Assembly: GCF_025449335.1 (NCBI RefSeq)
Contig: NZ_CP104883.1
Location: 2,906,501-2,970,500, forward strand
Direction: 5' to 3'
DNA length: 64,000 nucleotides
Source: Bartonella sp. HY328
GTDB taxonomy: Bacteria > Pseudomonadota > Alphaproteobacteria > Rhizobiales > Rhizobiaceae
Position 1 is the stretch's first letter. The number at the start of each line of letters is the position of its first letter. Below are positions 36,564 to 45,707 of this stretch, piece by piece. Both the position numbers and the translations under genes were made by a program. A model generated the notes under the pieces. That model made no database searches, was not told the DNA's origin, and was given only the letters and a program-made list of their open reading frames with translations.

Positions 36564-36716
36564 ACTTTAGATCGCAGTTCAAACCTAGTCAATCATTTTT
36601 ATTCAAAATCGATCAAAATCAATCAAAAGACAAGAAATAACCAATTTTATTTTGAAAATAACTTTATTATGATTGATACTGATTGATATTGACACTAACT
36701 TTCATTAAAGTAACAT
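36564..36716. promoter_or_regulatory. rhaD/rhaR divergent control region with 10-bp-phased arrays
   Basis: Toward rhaD, four elements (ATC, TTC, ATC, ATC on the plus strand, mostly followed by AAAA) start at 36592, 36602, 36612 and 36622. An adjoining minus-strand promoter reads TTGACT (36592-36587), 17 bases, TAAAGT (36569-36564). Toward rhaR, TGATTGATA starts at 36670 and 36680 and TTGACA occupies 36689-36694, followed after 16 bases by TAACAT (36711-36716). Both -35 boxes overlap or abut an array unit, so a bound regulator would block RNA polymerase. The rest of the 360-base gap (36499-36858) shows nothing else. Confidence 0.72.
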
Positions 36717-36858
36717 AAAATTAAAATGTCAATTATTACTTTTAAAAATCATTTAATGCGGCAAAATGGTAATTTTGAAAAATAAGAACTAAAATGGCTT
36801 TTTTTATTGTAATTTATACTAAATGAAATTGTAGCAAGGCTAAAACCGGAGATAATCA

Positions 36859-37641
36859 ATGCATGAACTTGAGCGGCACCGCCTTATATTAGCCCTCGTA
36901 CAAGATAAACCAATTGTCACCGTACAAGAGCTTATGGATCTAACCGATGCATCCTCTGCGACAATTAGGCGAGACATTGCAACACTACATTTAAAAAAGC
37001 AGTTGCATCGCGTAAGAGGTGGTGCTGAAGCAATTGCCCGCATTAACTCCAATACCCTTGCTGGTCGTCATTATTATCAAGATGAATTTAAAAATATTCC
37101 AGCAAAAAAGGCTATTGGCAAAACCGCTGCTGAGTTTTGTCAAGATGGCGATAGTATTATCATTTGCCCTGGAACAACCACCTATCAGTTAGTCCCCCAT
37201 CTTCTAAAGAAGAAAATGAATATTTTGACCAATTCCTTTCCAGTCGCAATGGAATTGTATAAAAATTCAAAGAATAACATCTCAATTGTCGGCGGCGCCC
37301 TTTATCGCGATCAAAACTTGCTAGTTAATCCGCATAGATGCACGTATAGTGAGCATTTTTATGCTAAAAGAATTTTCCTTGGTGCCCAAGGCATTAATAA
37401 GCATGGACTTTTAGAATGGGATAATCTGGTACTGCGCGGTGAGCAATTACTTATGCAGCAAGCTGACGAAGTCATTGTATTGGTGGATTCTTCCAAATTT
37501 AAAAATCGCCCCACCTATATTATCACGGCATTAAACAATATTAATACCCTCATTACCGATGATAAAATTTCTGATAATGACGCAAAAATGATTGAACAAG
37601 AAGGCGTTACACTGATGATTGCCAGCGGCCATCAGGAGTAA
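36859..37641 (+). CDS. rhaR: DeoR-family transcriptional regulator RhaR
   Basis: A 260-residue DeoR-type regulator. The N-terminal helix-turn-helix (about 20-42: TVQELMDLTDASSATIRRDIATL) is followed by HRVRGGAEAI, the usual joint. The C-terminal sugar-phosphate sensor domain (about 75-260) contains DSIIICPGTTTYQLVPHL, ILTNSFPVAMEL and SIVGGALYRDQNLLVNP, the phosphosugar-binding loops. In rhizobia RhaR controls rhamnose genes, probably sensing a phosphorylated intermediate. It is the only sugar regulator in the cluster, sits beside phased repeats that are likely its operators, and is followed directly by rhaK. GGAGA precedes the ATG. Confidence 0.9.
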   Translation: MHELERHRLILALVQDKPIVTVQELMDLTDASSATIRRDIATLHLKKQLHRVRGGAEAIARINSNTLAGRHYYQDEFKNIPAKKAIGKTAAEFCQDGDSIIICPGTTTYQLVPHLLKKKMNILTNSFPVAMELYKNSKNNISIVGGALYRDQNLLVNPHRCTYSEHFYAKRIFLGAQGINKHGLLEWDNLVLRGEQLLMQQADEVIVLVDSSKFKNRPTYIITALNNINTLITDDKISDNDAKMIEQEGVTLMIASGHQE

Positions 37642-37656
37642 ATGGGAGACACGATA

Positions 37657-39054
37657 ATGACTGCCCAAATTCCAGCATTACCTACCCATCATTATGCTGC
37701 AGTCATTGACATCGGCAAAACAAATTGTAAGCTTGCCATTGTTGACATGCACGAGCTAAATGAAGTTGCCTTTTTAAAAATGGCAAATACTCCGATAGGA
37801 TCAGGAGATTACCGCCATTTTGATCTTGATGGAATTTGGGATTTTTTGGTAAATAGCTTAGCTGATCTTTACAAGCAATTTCCTTTTGGTGCAATTAGCA
37901 TTACGACCCATGCTGCTTCCATGGTATTGCTCGGCGACAATGACATTGCAATGCCAATGCTCGACTATGAAGATCATGGGCCAGATATTTTATCCAAACA
38001 ATATGACTTAATAAGACCGGATTTTTCGGAAACTTTTTCAGCGCGTCTCCCCCAAGGGCTTAACCTTGGTGCCCAGATTTTTTGGCTAAAAAGCCAATTT
38101 CCTAAACAATTTGCCAAGACAAAAACAATAGTGACCTATCCGCAATATTGGGTATGGAAATTGACCGGAAAACGCGTCATTGAAATGACATCTCTTGGGT
38201 CTCATACAGATTTGTGGAACCCAATGGAAAGGAAATTATCCTCGCTTGTGGATAGCATGGACATAAGGCAGCTATTTCCACCCTTGCACTCTGCTTTCGA
38301 TATGATTGCGCCGATATCCACTCCATTGGCCAATAAACTTGGCATTGATAAAAACATAAAAGTCTATTGTGGAATTCATGATTCAAATGCGTCCATATTG
38401 CCTCATCTCCTGCATCAAGAAAGCCCTTTTACCTTATTATCGACAGGTACTTGGGTGGTGGGCTTTGCCGTAGGTGCCTTGCTGGATAATCTTGACAGCG
38501 CACGCGATAGCTATGCTAATATTGATGCTTTTGGTAATCCCTTAGCAACCGCGCGCTATATGGGCGGGCGTGAATTTGATATAATTTGTGGGCCTGTTAA
38601 TGAAACATTGCCGGACTTTAATATTATTTCAGATAATATCATGGCATGGCCCAGCTTCTCAGGACGCTTTGGCCCTTATCCGGATATGGCCGCCACAACA
38701 ACATCTCCTTTAGAGCAACTCTCATCACGGCAACGCTATACATTAGCATCTCTTTATAGTGCTTTAATGAGCGCGCAATGCCTAACGATGGTAAAATCAA
38801 ATGCTCCTATCATCATTGAAGGCCCTTTTGCTCATAATGATATATTTAGCCAAGCTCTTGCGCGTATTACACGCCAACCCGTCTATTGCTCGCAAGCGCA
38901 GACAGGTACAGCCATTGGTGCATCGCTCTTAACTGGCTATGATAAAGCAGTATTATCTAAACTTTTAAAGGGCTACAAAATAGTGGCACCTATGCAAGAG
39001 TTAAGCCAGAGCTATATTAAAAAATGGCAGTCCAATCTTAAAACTGCCACCTGA
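37657..39054 (+). CDS. rhaK: rhamnulokinase RhaK (FGGY family, rhizobial type)
   Basis: A 465-residue FGGY-family kinase that phosphorylates L-rhamnulose at C1. The N-terminal nucleotide-binding motif is AVIDIGKTNCKLAIVD; the middle part has YPQYWVWKLTGK and SLGSHTDLWNP, and CGIHDSNASILPH, LLSTGTWVVGF and ARYMGGREFD lie in the C-terminal half. It resembles rhizobial RhaK rather than the E. coli RhaB kinase. I chose the ATG at 37657, preceded by GGGAG at good spacing; an ATG at 37642 directly after the rhaR stop is possible. It forms a two-gene unit with rhaR, away from rhaM, unlike the rhaRSTPQUK order I recall from Rhizobium. Confidence 0.88.
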   Translation: MTAQIPALPTHHYAAVIDIGKTNCKLAIVDMHELNEVAFLKMANTPIGSGDYRHFDLDGIWDFLVNSLADLYKQFPFGAISITTHAASMVLLGDNDIAMPMLDYEDHGPDILSKQYDLIRPDFSETFSARLPQGLNLGAQIFWLKSQFPKQFAKTKTIVTYPQYWVWKLTGKRVIEMTSLGSHTDLWNPMERKLSSLVDSMDIRQLFPPLHSAFDMIAPISTPLANKLGIDKNIKVYCGIHDSNASILPHLLHQESPFTLLSTGTWVVGFAVGALLDNLDSARDSYANIDAFGNPLATARYMGGREFDIICGPVNETLPDFNIISDNIMAWPSFSGRFGPYPDMAATTTSPLEQLSSRQRYTLASLYSALMSAQCLTMVKSNAPIIIEGPFAHNDIFSQALARITRQPVYCSQAQTGTAIGASLLTGYDKAVLSKLLKGYKIVAPMQELSQSYIKKWQSNLKTAT

Positions 39055-39182
39055 TAAAATAACAACCATTTCACATAAAATAACATTATATGGGCGAAGC
39101 GATTTTGTAGCCAAGCCAATTTTTACAAAATTTCGGCAAGATGCTACACTGTTCAATTTAAGATATTAATAAATTTCGCTGC

Positions 39183-40796
39183 CTATATCCCATTTAGATT
39201 GCGCGCTATTGTTTGCAACTGCTTAAAGGCATCATAACGCTTATCATGAAGCTGCGTTATTTCTGACGAGTAAGGTTGATATTCGCCGCCAACTGATGAC
39301 ATTGCATGCATGGCATCTTCTACCGTTGCAGCAAGCCCACTAGCAACTGCCGCCAATATAGCAGAACCTAATAATACAGGTTCTTCTGCATTTGTCGCAA
39401 TGACTTTTCGATTACATGCATCGGCTAAAATTTGCCTTACAAGTTCATGCTGTCCAGCGCCGCCACTAATCACGATATTTTCTACATCCACACCGGATTG
39501 CGCTTGCGCGTCAATAATTTGGCGCAAACCATAAGCAATTCCACATAGGCCAGCAACATAAAGCGCAATTAAACTATCAAGATCTGCTTCCATACCAAGC
39601 CCAGCAATAACCGCACGCGTGTGAGGATTAGCAAATGGCGCACGATTGCCAAGAAACTCTGGAACAATATGGTAGCCTTTAGCCAGTAAGACAGCTTTAC
39701 TAGCTGATCCTGCCTTTTCAATAGCTTTATTGGCCAAAAATACTGGCAAAGATAAGTTCTGTTGCTTTGCCGTTAAACTTGCCTGTGGTGAGAAAGGATG
39801 CCACGATAATAGCTGATCTATTGCAGCGCCAGCCGCACTTTGCCCACCTTCATTCAACCACAAATTGGGAACCATTGCTGAAAAATATGGCCCCCAAACA
39901 CCAGCGACAAAAACTGGCTCAATGGTGCTTGTCATGGTGCATGAAGAGGTGCCAAAAACATAAGCCATATTATGTGTGGCACCAGCTCCAACGCCAACGC
40001 TGCCAATACCACCTGCATGTGCATCTATCATGCCAATTGCGACAGCTGTGCCCTTTATTAGCCCCATATCTTTGGCCGCTAATTCTGTTAACCCATTACC
40101 GCTAGCTTGACCGGGATTAGCGACATCAGCTCCAATACGGGTAAAGCCCTCGTCAACCAATTCACCAAGGCCTATTTTATAAAAATAGTCACTATCCCAG
40201 CGCTTTTCATGGGCTAGATATGTCCATTTACACGTTAATGTACAGGTAGAGCGTGTCATATCACCCGTAGCTCGCCATGTTAAATAATCAGCAAGATCAA
40301 AGAAACTACTCGCTTGATCAAATATGTGACGCCGATTTTCCTTTAACCATAATAGTTTTGGCGTTTCCATTTCTGGTGATATTTGTCCGCCGACATAGCG
40401 CAGCACAAAATGATGCCCAGCATTAATACGCTCTGCCTGCTCCATAGCTCGGTGATCCATCCAAACGATAATATTTCGTTCAGGATCATTGGATGGCCCA
40501 ACTGCAAGCGGTTGTCCATTTTCTCCCAATACAACAAGAGAACACGTTGCATCAAAACCAATGCCGACAATATTCTCGGGCTGAATACCAGATACCTCAA
40601 CTGCTTCTCTTATGGAAGCGCAAACAGCAGACCAGATGTCATTACTTGACTGCTCAACAATATGCCCCTCTTCATAAAAAATTTGTATTGGTCGTTTTGC
40701 TGATGCAAGTAGACTGCCTTGACAATCAAAAATGCCAGCTCGGGCGCTTCCAGTACCAACATCTATGCCAATTACAAATTTTGTGTTTTCATGCAT
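39183..40796 (-). CDS. FGGY-family pentulose kinase, probably D-ribulokinase
   Basis: A 537-residue FGGY kinase. The N-terminal motif is VIGIDVGTGSARAGIFD; the long insert regions and the segment IVWMDHRAMEQAERINA, GGQISPEMETPKLLWLKEN and TCTLTCKWTYLAHEKRW are typical of the FGGY D-ribulokinase group rather than xylulokinase or AraB. ISGGAGQHELVRQILADA is the C-terminal ATP motif. It should phosphorylate D-ribulose from the ribitol dehydrogenase, giving D-ribulose 5-phosphate. It is the last gene of the second importer unit (binding protein, ATPase, permease, SDR, kinase). AGAGGGCAG precedes the ATG. L-ribulose or another pentulose remains possible. Confidence 0.82.
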   Translation of the reverse strand: MHENTKFVIGIDVGTGSARAGIFDCQGSLLASAKRPIQIFYEEGHIVEQSSNDIWSAVCASIREAVEVSGIQPENIVGIGFDATCSLVVLGENGQPLAVGPSNDPERNIIVWMDHRAMEQAERINAGHHFVLRYVGGQISPEMETPKLLWLKENRRHIFDQASSFFDLADYLTWRATGDMTRSTCTLTCKWTYLAHEKRWDSDYFYKIGLGELVDEGFTRIGADVANPGQASGNGLTELAAKDMGLIKGTAVAIGMIDAHAGGIGSVGVGAGATHNMAYVFGTSSCTMTSTIEPVFVAGVWGPYFSAMVPNLWLNEGGQSAAGAAIDQLLSWHPFSPQASLTAKQQNLSLPVFLANKAIEKAGSASKAVLLAKGYHIVPEFLGNRAPFANPHTRAVIAGLGMEADLDSLIALYVAGLCGIAYGLRQIIDAQAQSGVDVENIVISGGAGQHELVRQILADACNRKVIATNAEEPVLLGSAILAAVASGLAATVEDAMHAMSSVGGEYQPYSSEITQLHDKRYDAFKQLQTIARNLNGI

Positions 40797-40945
40797 ATTA
40801 TCTGCCCTCTAAATCATTTTTAGTAAAAGCTGACTTTTCTTTTACAATAAAAATGCGACAAAATAAAAAATCGCACAGGATTGACCCAATTTAAACGCCC
40901 GCCATTAAAGGCAATTTTCGCTCATCGCATTTTAATAAAAAATAT

Positions 40946-40985
40946 TTTCAATACCGATACAACAGCCACGTGCGGTATTTTTTCC
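40946..40985. terminator. weak bidirectional terminator between the SDR and the FGGY kinase
   Basis: AATACCG (40950-40956) pairs with CGGTATT (40973-40979) with a long loop, and A/T runs flank both sides. It lies in the 225-base gap after the SDR gene. It may only lower, not stop, transcription into the kinase gene. Confidence 0.35.
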
Positions 40986-41021
40986 AATTTAAAATTAGCA
41001 TGGACCAAACGAAATAAAAAT

Positions 41022-41759
41022 TCAACGCGTTAAAAAACCGCCATCAATAAATAAACTTGTGCCATTAATACCGCTTGCTCGATTACCCAACAAAAAGCAA
41101 ATGGCTTCAGCAACTTCATTTGGCTCAATAAAGCGATTTATTGGTATGCGATTAAGTATCGGCGCCGCCTTTTTAGGATCACTCCAAGCTTTAACAGCCA
41201 TCGGGGTAAGCGTCACAATGGGATTAACAGTATTTACCCTTATATCATGGCTGCCAAGCTCATTCCCCATGACTTTTGTCATCGCGTCCAATGCTCCTTT
41301 TGAGGCACAATAAGCCGTATGTTCGGCAAAACCAATCTTTGAGGATATAGAGGAAACATTAACAATAGCACCCGCTTTACCTTGACTGATGCGATCACGA
41401 GCATAGGCTTGCGACATAATAAGTGCCGAGCGCGTATTCACAGCCATGATATGGTCAAACGTATCAGCCGAAAGATCGATAAATTTATCAAGAGCAGTTG
41501 TACCGGCACAATTTACAAGATAATCAGCTGGCACAGCTTGTTGTGCTGCCCATTGGGTTTCTTGCAAATTGCCAAGATCAGCCGCAATGATCCGTGCACC
41601 GATTTCCTTTTCTAGTGATATTAAATCTTCCTGCGTTCGGCTTACTGCTATGATAGATGCGCCGCGTGAAGCAAGCATCAAAGCAACAGCGCGCCCAATA
41701 CCTTTACCAGCCCCTGTTACAATGACAGTTTGATTTAAAAAATCGTTATTTTGTTCCAT
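41022..41759 (-). CDS. SDR-family sugar-alcohol/pentulose oxidoreductase (DCXR-like)
   Basis: A 245-residue short-chain dehydrogenase. The cofactor loop is TGAGKGIG (15-22), then AVSRTQEDL, the NCAG motif, and the catalytic VNVSSISSK with Tyr150 and Lys154 (YCASK). RIPINRFIEPNEVAEAI and SRTQEDLISLE are features of the L-xylulose reductase (DCXR)/mannitol dehydrogenase-like branch, so a pentulose-pentitol conversion is likely. I chose the ATG at 41759, which has a strong AGGAGG site. It is distinct from the ribitol dehydrogenase at 31 kb and probably widens the range of pentitols used. Exact substrate unknown. Confidence 0.8.
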   Translation of the reverse strand: MEQNNDFLNQTVIVTGAGKGIGRAVALMLASRGASIIAVSRTQEDLISLEKEIGARIIAADLGNLQETQWAAQQAVPADYLVNCAGTTALDKFIDLSADTFDHIMAVNTRSALIMSQAYARDRISQGKAGAIVNVSSISSKIGFAEHTAYCASKGALDAMTKVMGNELGSHDIRVNTVNPIVTLTPMAVKAWSDPKKAAPILNRIPINRFIEPNEVAEAICFLLGNRASGINGTSLFIDGGFLTR

Positions 41760-41790
41760 GTCAGCCTCCTTTCCATAAATAATAGCTAAA

Positions 41791-42765
41791 TTAGATGCGC
41801 TCTTTACTAATATAAATTGCAAGAAGGATAATAACGCCCTTGATCACGTTTTGGACATAGGGATCAATTCCCATGAGATTAAGACCATTATTAAGAATTC
41901 CCAATAATACCGCGCCAATCAGTGTGCCAATAATAGACCCACGGCCACCGGCAATTGCCGTGCCTCCAAGAACAACCGCAGCAATTGCATCAAGTTCAAA
42001 ACCCACCCCAGTATTGGGTTGCCCACTCATTAAACGACCGGTGAGAATGATTGCCGCTATAGAAGAAGTTAGCCCCGAAATGCCATAAACTGCAAGTTTC
42101 ACACGGTTAACGCGAACCCCGGAAAGGCGGGTAGCCTGTTCATTACCACCAATGGCATAAACATGGCGGCCAAAGCCGGTACGCTCAAGAATGACCCAAG
42201 CAATGAAATATACAACAAACATGATAATGACAGGTACTGGCACTGGCCCAAGCCAAGCCGTACCAAACCATGACATCCAACTTGGCAGTCCGGAAATGGG
42301 GTATCCACCAGAATACATCAAGCCCAAGCCACGTGCGATACCCATAGTTGCCAAGGTAACAATAATCGCCGGCATTTTTCCCCAAGCAATAAGAACACCA
42401 TTGATAAGGCCGAAAGCCAAACCAACCCCGACCCCACCCATTAAAGCTATTGGTGGGGCTATGCCACTTATCATCAAGCCAGCAGTTATAGTTCCAGCCA
42501 ATGCCATAACCGCACCAACTGAAAGATCAATACCGCCGGTTAAAATAACAAAAGTCATGCCTACTGCCAGAATTGCAACCACCGCTACCTGACGTAAAAC
42601 ACTCATAATATTTGAAAATTGGAAAAAGCTGTCAGACGCAATCCCCATTAATATGCAAACAACAATGAGGCCTATAAGGGGAAAGATAATATTAGACCCA
42701 CCCATTATACTCCAAAGCCTATAATGGAAAGACAGCTTTTCCTGTTTTTGATCAATGGATGACAT
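41791..42765 (-). CDS. sugar ABC importer permease (RbsC-like)
   Basis: A 324-residue permease of the RbsC family with about nine membrane segments. The family signature region is LGGTAIAGGRGSIIGT, and SGGIDLSVGAVMAL-like sequence (LTGGIDLSVGAV) lies in an early helix. Only one permease gene is present, so it probably acts as a homodimer, unlike the RhaP/RhaQ pair. I chose the ATG at 42765 with a GGGGGG-rich ribosome site; an in-frame ATG seven codons upstream lies further inside the ATPase gene. It overlaps that gene by 14 bases. Confidence 0.88.
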   Translation of the reverse strand: MSSIDQKQEKLSFHYRLWSIMGGSNIIFPLIGLIVVCILMGIASDSFFQFSNIMSVLRQVAVVAILAVGMTFVILTGGIDLSVGAVMALAGTITAGLMISGIAPPIALMGGVGVGLAFGLINGVLIAWGKMPAIIVTLATMGIARGLGLMYSGGYPISGLPSWMSWFGTAWLGPVPVPVIIMFVVYFIAWVILERTGFGRHVYAIGGNEQATRLSGVRVNRVKLAVYGISGLTSSIAAIILTGRLMSGQPNTGVGFELDAIAAVVLGGTAIAGGRGSIIGTLIGAVLLGILNNGLNLMGIDPYVQNVIKGVIILLAIYISKERI

Positions 42766-44278
42766 GACTTCCCCCCGTTGTTGCATGTTTCATGACTTCT
42801 TGTGGTGTAATCGATGCACCTGCGAGCGTTTTTACAATTTGCCCTGATTGGAAAACGCATACGCGATCGCACATGCCAATAATCTCAGGCAGCTCGGAGG
42901 AAATCATGATGATTGAACAACCTTGTTCGGTTAGAGTTCTAATAAGGTGATAGATTTCAGCTTTTGCGCCAACGTCAATACCACGCGTCGGCTCATCAAA
43001 TATCAAAATCTTCGTTTGATGGTTGATCCAGCGTGCAATCACAACCTTTTGTTGATTGCCACCAGAAAGATTGCCGACACGCATAGTTGGACCAGAAGCT
43101 TTCACCGATATTTTTTGCATTGCCGCCAAGGTTGCAATGGTTTCTTTGCGTAAATTTAAAAGCCCCATTGCCCCACGATATTTGCCATAATTATTAATTG
43201 AAATATTTTCTTTGATGCTGAAATCTAGAATGAGACCTTCTGTCTTGCGACTTTCAGGTAGTAAGCCGATACCATGATCAAGTGCATCAGCTGCACCGCG
43301 AAAAACCAAAGGCTTTCCGTGCATTTTAACCTGACAGCTTAGGGTCTTTTTTTCACCAATCATGCCAAGGACACTTTCAGTGCGACCCGACCCAACCAGC
43401 CCAGCAAAACCTAGTATTTCCCCCTCGTGCAATTGAAACGATATGGGAGACTTATTGCGATTAAAGCAAATTTCAGCTTCTAAAACGATGGGTGCGTTAA
43501 GATTTTTTGTAGGCTTTGGCGGAAAAGCAGTCTCGATTCGACGGCCAACCATCATTTGTACCAATAAATCAACATTAGTATCGCTGACCTTAGTTGTGGC
43601 AATGAATTTACCGTCACGTAAAACAGTGATCCGATCACAGATTTCAAATATCTCATCAAGATGATGCGAGATGAACACCATAGCGACGCCCTGCTGTTTT
43701 AATTGACGCATAACCACAAAAAGATGCTCAACTTCGGCCGGCGTTAAGGTGGCGGTAGGCTCATCAAGCACTAAAACACGCGCATCAAGAATAAGTGCCT
43801 TCGCTATCTCGATGAATTGCTGTTCAGCAACACTAAGCTGATCGATACGAATGTTTAAAGGTATGTCGATGCCTAATCGTTTAAATACCTCATCCGCCCT
43901 ACGACGCATTTCCTTGCGCTTCATCAAGCCAAAGCGATTTTTTATCTCGCGTCCAAGAAATACATTTTCAACTGCATTTAAATATGGAACGAGACTAAAT
44001 TCCTGAAAAACAATACCAATTCCAGCATTAACCGCATCGTCATAATCAGAAAAATGTTGCTCTTTACCTTCGAAGACAAGCCTTCCAGTGTCTGGACGAT
44101 AAATTCCACCAAGAATTTTCATAAGCGTTGATTTTCCAGCGCCATTTTCACCTAAAAGCGCATGGACTTCACCTGGCTTTAACTCCAGCGCAACATCAAA
44201 AAGCACTTGTATATTGGCAAAGCTTTTATTGACGCCCTCTAATAATAAAACAGGCTGGATAGAATTTTCAATTGACAT
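42752..44278 (-). CDS. sugar ABC importer ATPase (RbsA-like)
   Basis: A 508-residue tandem ABC ATPase. Domain 1 has Walker A GENGAGKST, signature LSVAEQQF and Walker B VLDEPTATL; domain 2 has the degenerate GLVGSGRTES and a full LSGGNQQKV signature. It energises the adjacent RbsC-like permease. AAAGGG precedes the ATG. Paralogous to RhaT but clearly a separate gene, so the cluster holds two complete importers of the same class. Confidence 0.9.
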   Translation of the reverse strand: MSIENSIQPVLLLEGVNKSFANIQVLFDVALELKPGEVHALLGENGAGKSTLMKILGGIYRPDTGRLVFEGKEQHFSDYDDAVNAGIGIVFQEFSLVPYLNAVENVFLGREIKNRFGLMKRKEMRRRADEVFKRLGIDIPLNIRIDQLSVAEQQFIEIAKALILDARVLVLDEPTATLTPAEVEHLFVVMRQLKQQGVAMVFISHHLDEIFEICDRITVLRDGKFIATTKVSDTNVDLLVQMMVGRRIETAFPPKPTKNLNAPIVLEAEICFNRNKSPISFQLHEGEILGFAGLVGSGRTESVLGMIGEKKTLSCQVKMHGKPLVFRGAADALDHGIGLLPESRKTEGLILDFSIKENISINNYGKYRGAMGLLNLRKETIATLAAMQKISVKASGPTMRVGNLSGGNQQKVVIARWINHQTKILIFDEPTRGIDVGAKAEIYHLIRTLTEQGCSIIMISSELPEIIGMCDRVCVFQSGQIVKTLAGASITPQEVMKHATTGGSHVIH

Positions 44279-44597
44279 ATTACCCTTTCAAAGATGAAAC
44301 AGCTTTTCACCAAAAAATGTATAGAATTGAAAAATAGAAATAGTTTACTGCCTTAGCGCCAAACAAAGCTGCGCAACGGTTTCGCCCCGAAGGCGTATTC
44401 ACTTAAACTTTGATGAAGTGGATCGCAGTTTTATTTTAAGCATTTTAACTCAAAGCTGCTGCATAATTGCGCAAAAGAGCTCTAGAGCAGTTTTGACTGC
44501 AAGTTGCCTTTTAAAATGCCTAGGGTCCTAACCCTAGATTTTTGCGCAGAGTTTGACGTGAAAGAAAATATCGCTCACGCCAAATGCTAGGATAGTA
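44279..44597 (-). other. spacer between the second binding-protein gene and its ATPase
   Basis: A 319-base gap without a gene, in the same position as the rhaS-rhaT spacer. It contains short inverted sequences such as CGCCCCGAAGGCG and AAGAGCTCTAGAGC. It may hold a processing or partial-termination element that sets binding protein above membrane components; I cannot define one structure with confidence. Confidence 0.4.
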
Positions 44598-45524
44598 TTA
44601 CCAGCTAAATGTATCGGCGTTTTTGCTATCTACAACCATAACCTCAACAGGTATCTCGGCTGGTATAGCGTTTGAACCCCAATATTTGGCCATTGCAATA
44701 CCCAAAGCAATGCGTATTTGGTCACGTGGGAATTGTGCGGTTGTTTCAATAAATGGGCCACCTTGCTTAATCGCCTCAATAGCTTCAGGGAAACCATCAA
44801 CAGATGTTAATTTTATATCTTTACCACTACCTTGAATGGCCGAAAGAGCACCCATGGCCCCGCCATCATTAACCGAAAAAATACCAACAAGATTAGGGTT
44901 TGACTGAATCATATTTTCGGTAACACCCAATGCAACGGATCTATCCTGTTGTCCATTTTGTACAGTTGCAAGTTTTATATCAGGTTGCTTGGCAAGCGCT
45001 GCTTTACACCCTTCAACCCGTTGTAATATTGGCACAACTGGAATGCCATCAAGAATAGCAACCTCTCCCTTTCCACCAACTGCATTTGCTAAATACTCAC
45101 ATGATTTAAAGCCTGCGTCGTAATTTTTAGAGCCAACAAAAGCATCAATAGGACCAGCTGCTTGCGCATCCACCGCAACAACAATAACGCCAGCATCATG
45201 AGCGGCGCGCACAGCACTTTCAACACCAGCGGTATCGGTTGGATTTATAATTAAAATATCTATTTTCTGCTGAATCATATCTTCAATATCAGCAATTTGC
45301 TTAGCAACATTATGTGCAGCATCAGTGGTGATTACTTCCGAGCCCATAGTACCAGCTGCATCACGCAGTGCCTTGTTCATGACAACGAAAAACGGATTAT
45401 TTAGCTCTTGAAATGAAATACCAATTTTAGGTGAAGGCTTAGCATTTTCTTGGGATAGTGCTGGCACTGCCAATATGGAACATGTCGCTAATGCCATTAA
45501 TCCAATTTTAAAAATATTTTTCAT
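44598..45524 (-). CDS. periplasmic sugar/pentitol-binding protein (RbsB-like)
   Basis: A 308-residue periplasmic-binding protein of the ribose/allose type. The signal peptide is residues 1-25 (ending ALSQ). The fold shows in ISFQELNNPFFVVMNKALRD, DILIINPTDTAGVESAVRAA, VVAVDAQAAG, and VGIFSVNDGGAMGALSAIQG. GGGAGAGGAAG precedes the ATG. It is the first gene of the unit that ends with the FGGY kinase. The ligand is inferred to be a pentitol such as ribitol because the same unit encodes a polyol-type SDR and a D-ribulokinase-like enzyme. Confidence 0.85.
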   Translation of the reverse strand: MKNIFKIGLMALATCSILAVPALSQENAKPSPKIGISFQELNNPFFVVMNKALRDAAGTMGSEVITTDAAHNVAKQIADIEDMIQQKIDILIINPTDTAGVESAVRAAHDAGVIVVAVDAQAAGPIDAFVGSKNYDAGFKSCEYLANAVGGKGEVAILDGIPVVPILQRVEGCKAALAKQPDIKLATVQNGQQDRSVALGVTENMIQSNPNLVGIFSVNDGGAMGALSAIQGSGKDIKLTSVDGFPEAIEAIKQGGPFIETTAQFPRDQIRIALGIAMAKYWGSNAIPAEIPVEVMVVDSKNADTFSW

Positions 45525-45707
45525 AATACTTCCTCTCCCTTATTATGAACTTTTCGCGATATTTCAATGAATCTCCGCTGCAACTCTTGTTGGTTACAAT
45601 ATGATCACGCAATTACCTCCGCATTGCCCGCTAAATATTGAACCGAAGTTTTATGGATAGGGTAACTCATCATTGCGAAACATATTGCTAAGAATGATCG
45701 TTTTTTA

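Noticed and set aside
22592..45524. Mobile genetic element carrying the sugar cluster
   Set aside because: No integrase, transposase, terminal repeats or tRNA attachment site was seen at either border.
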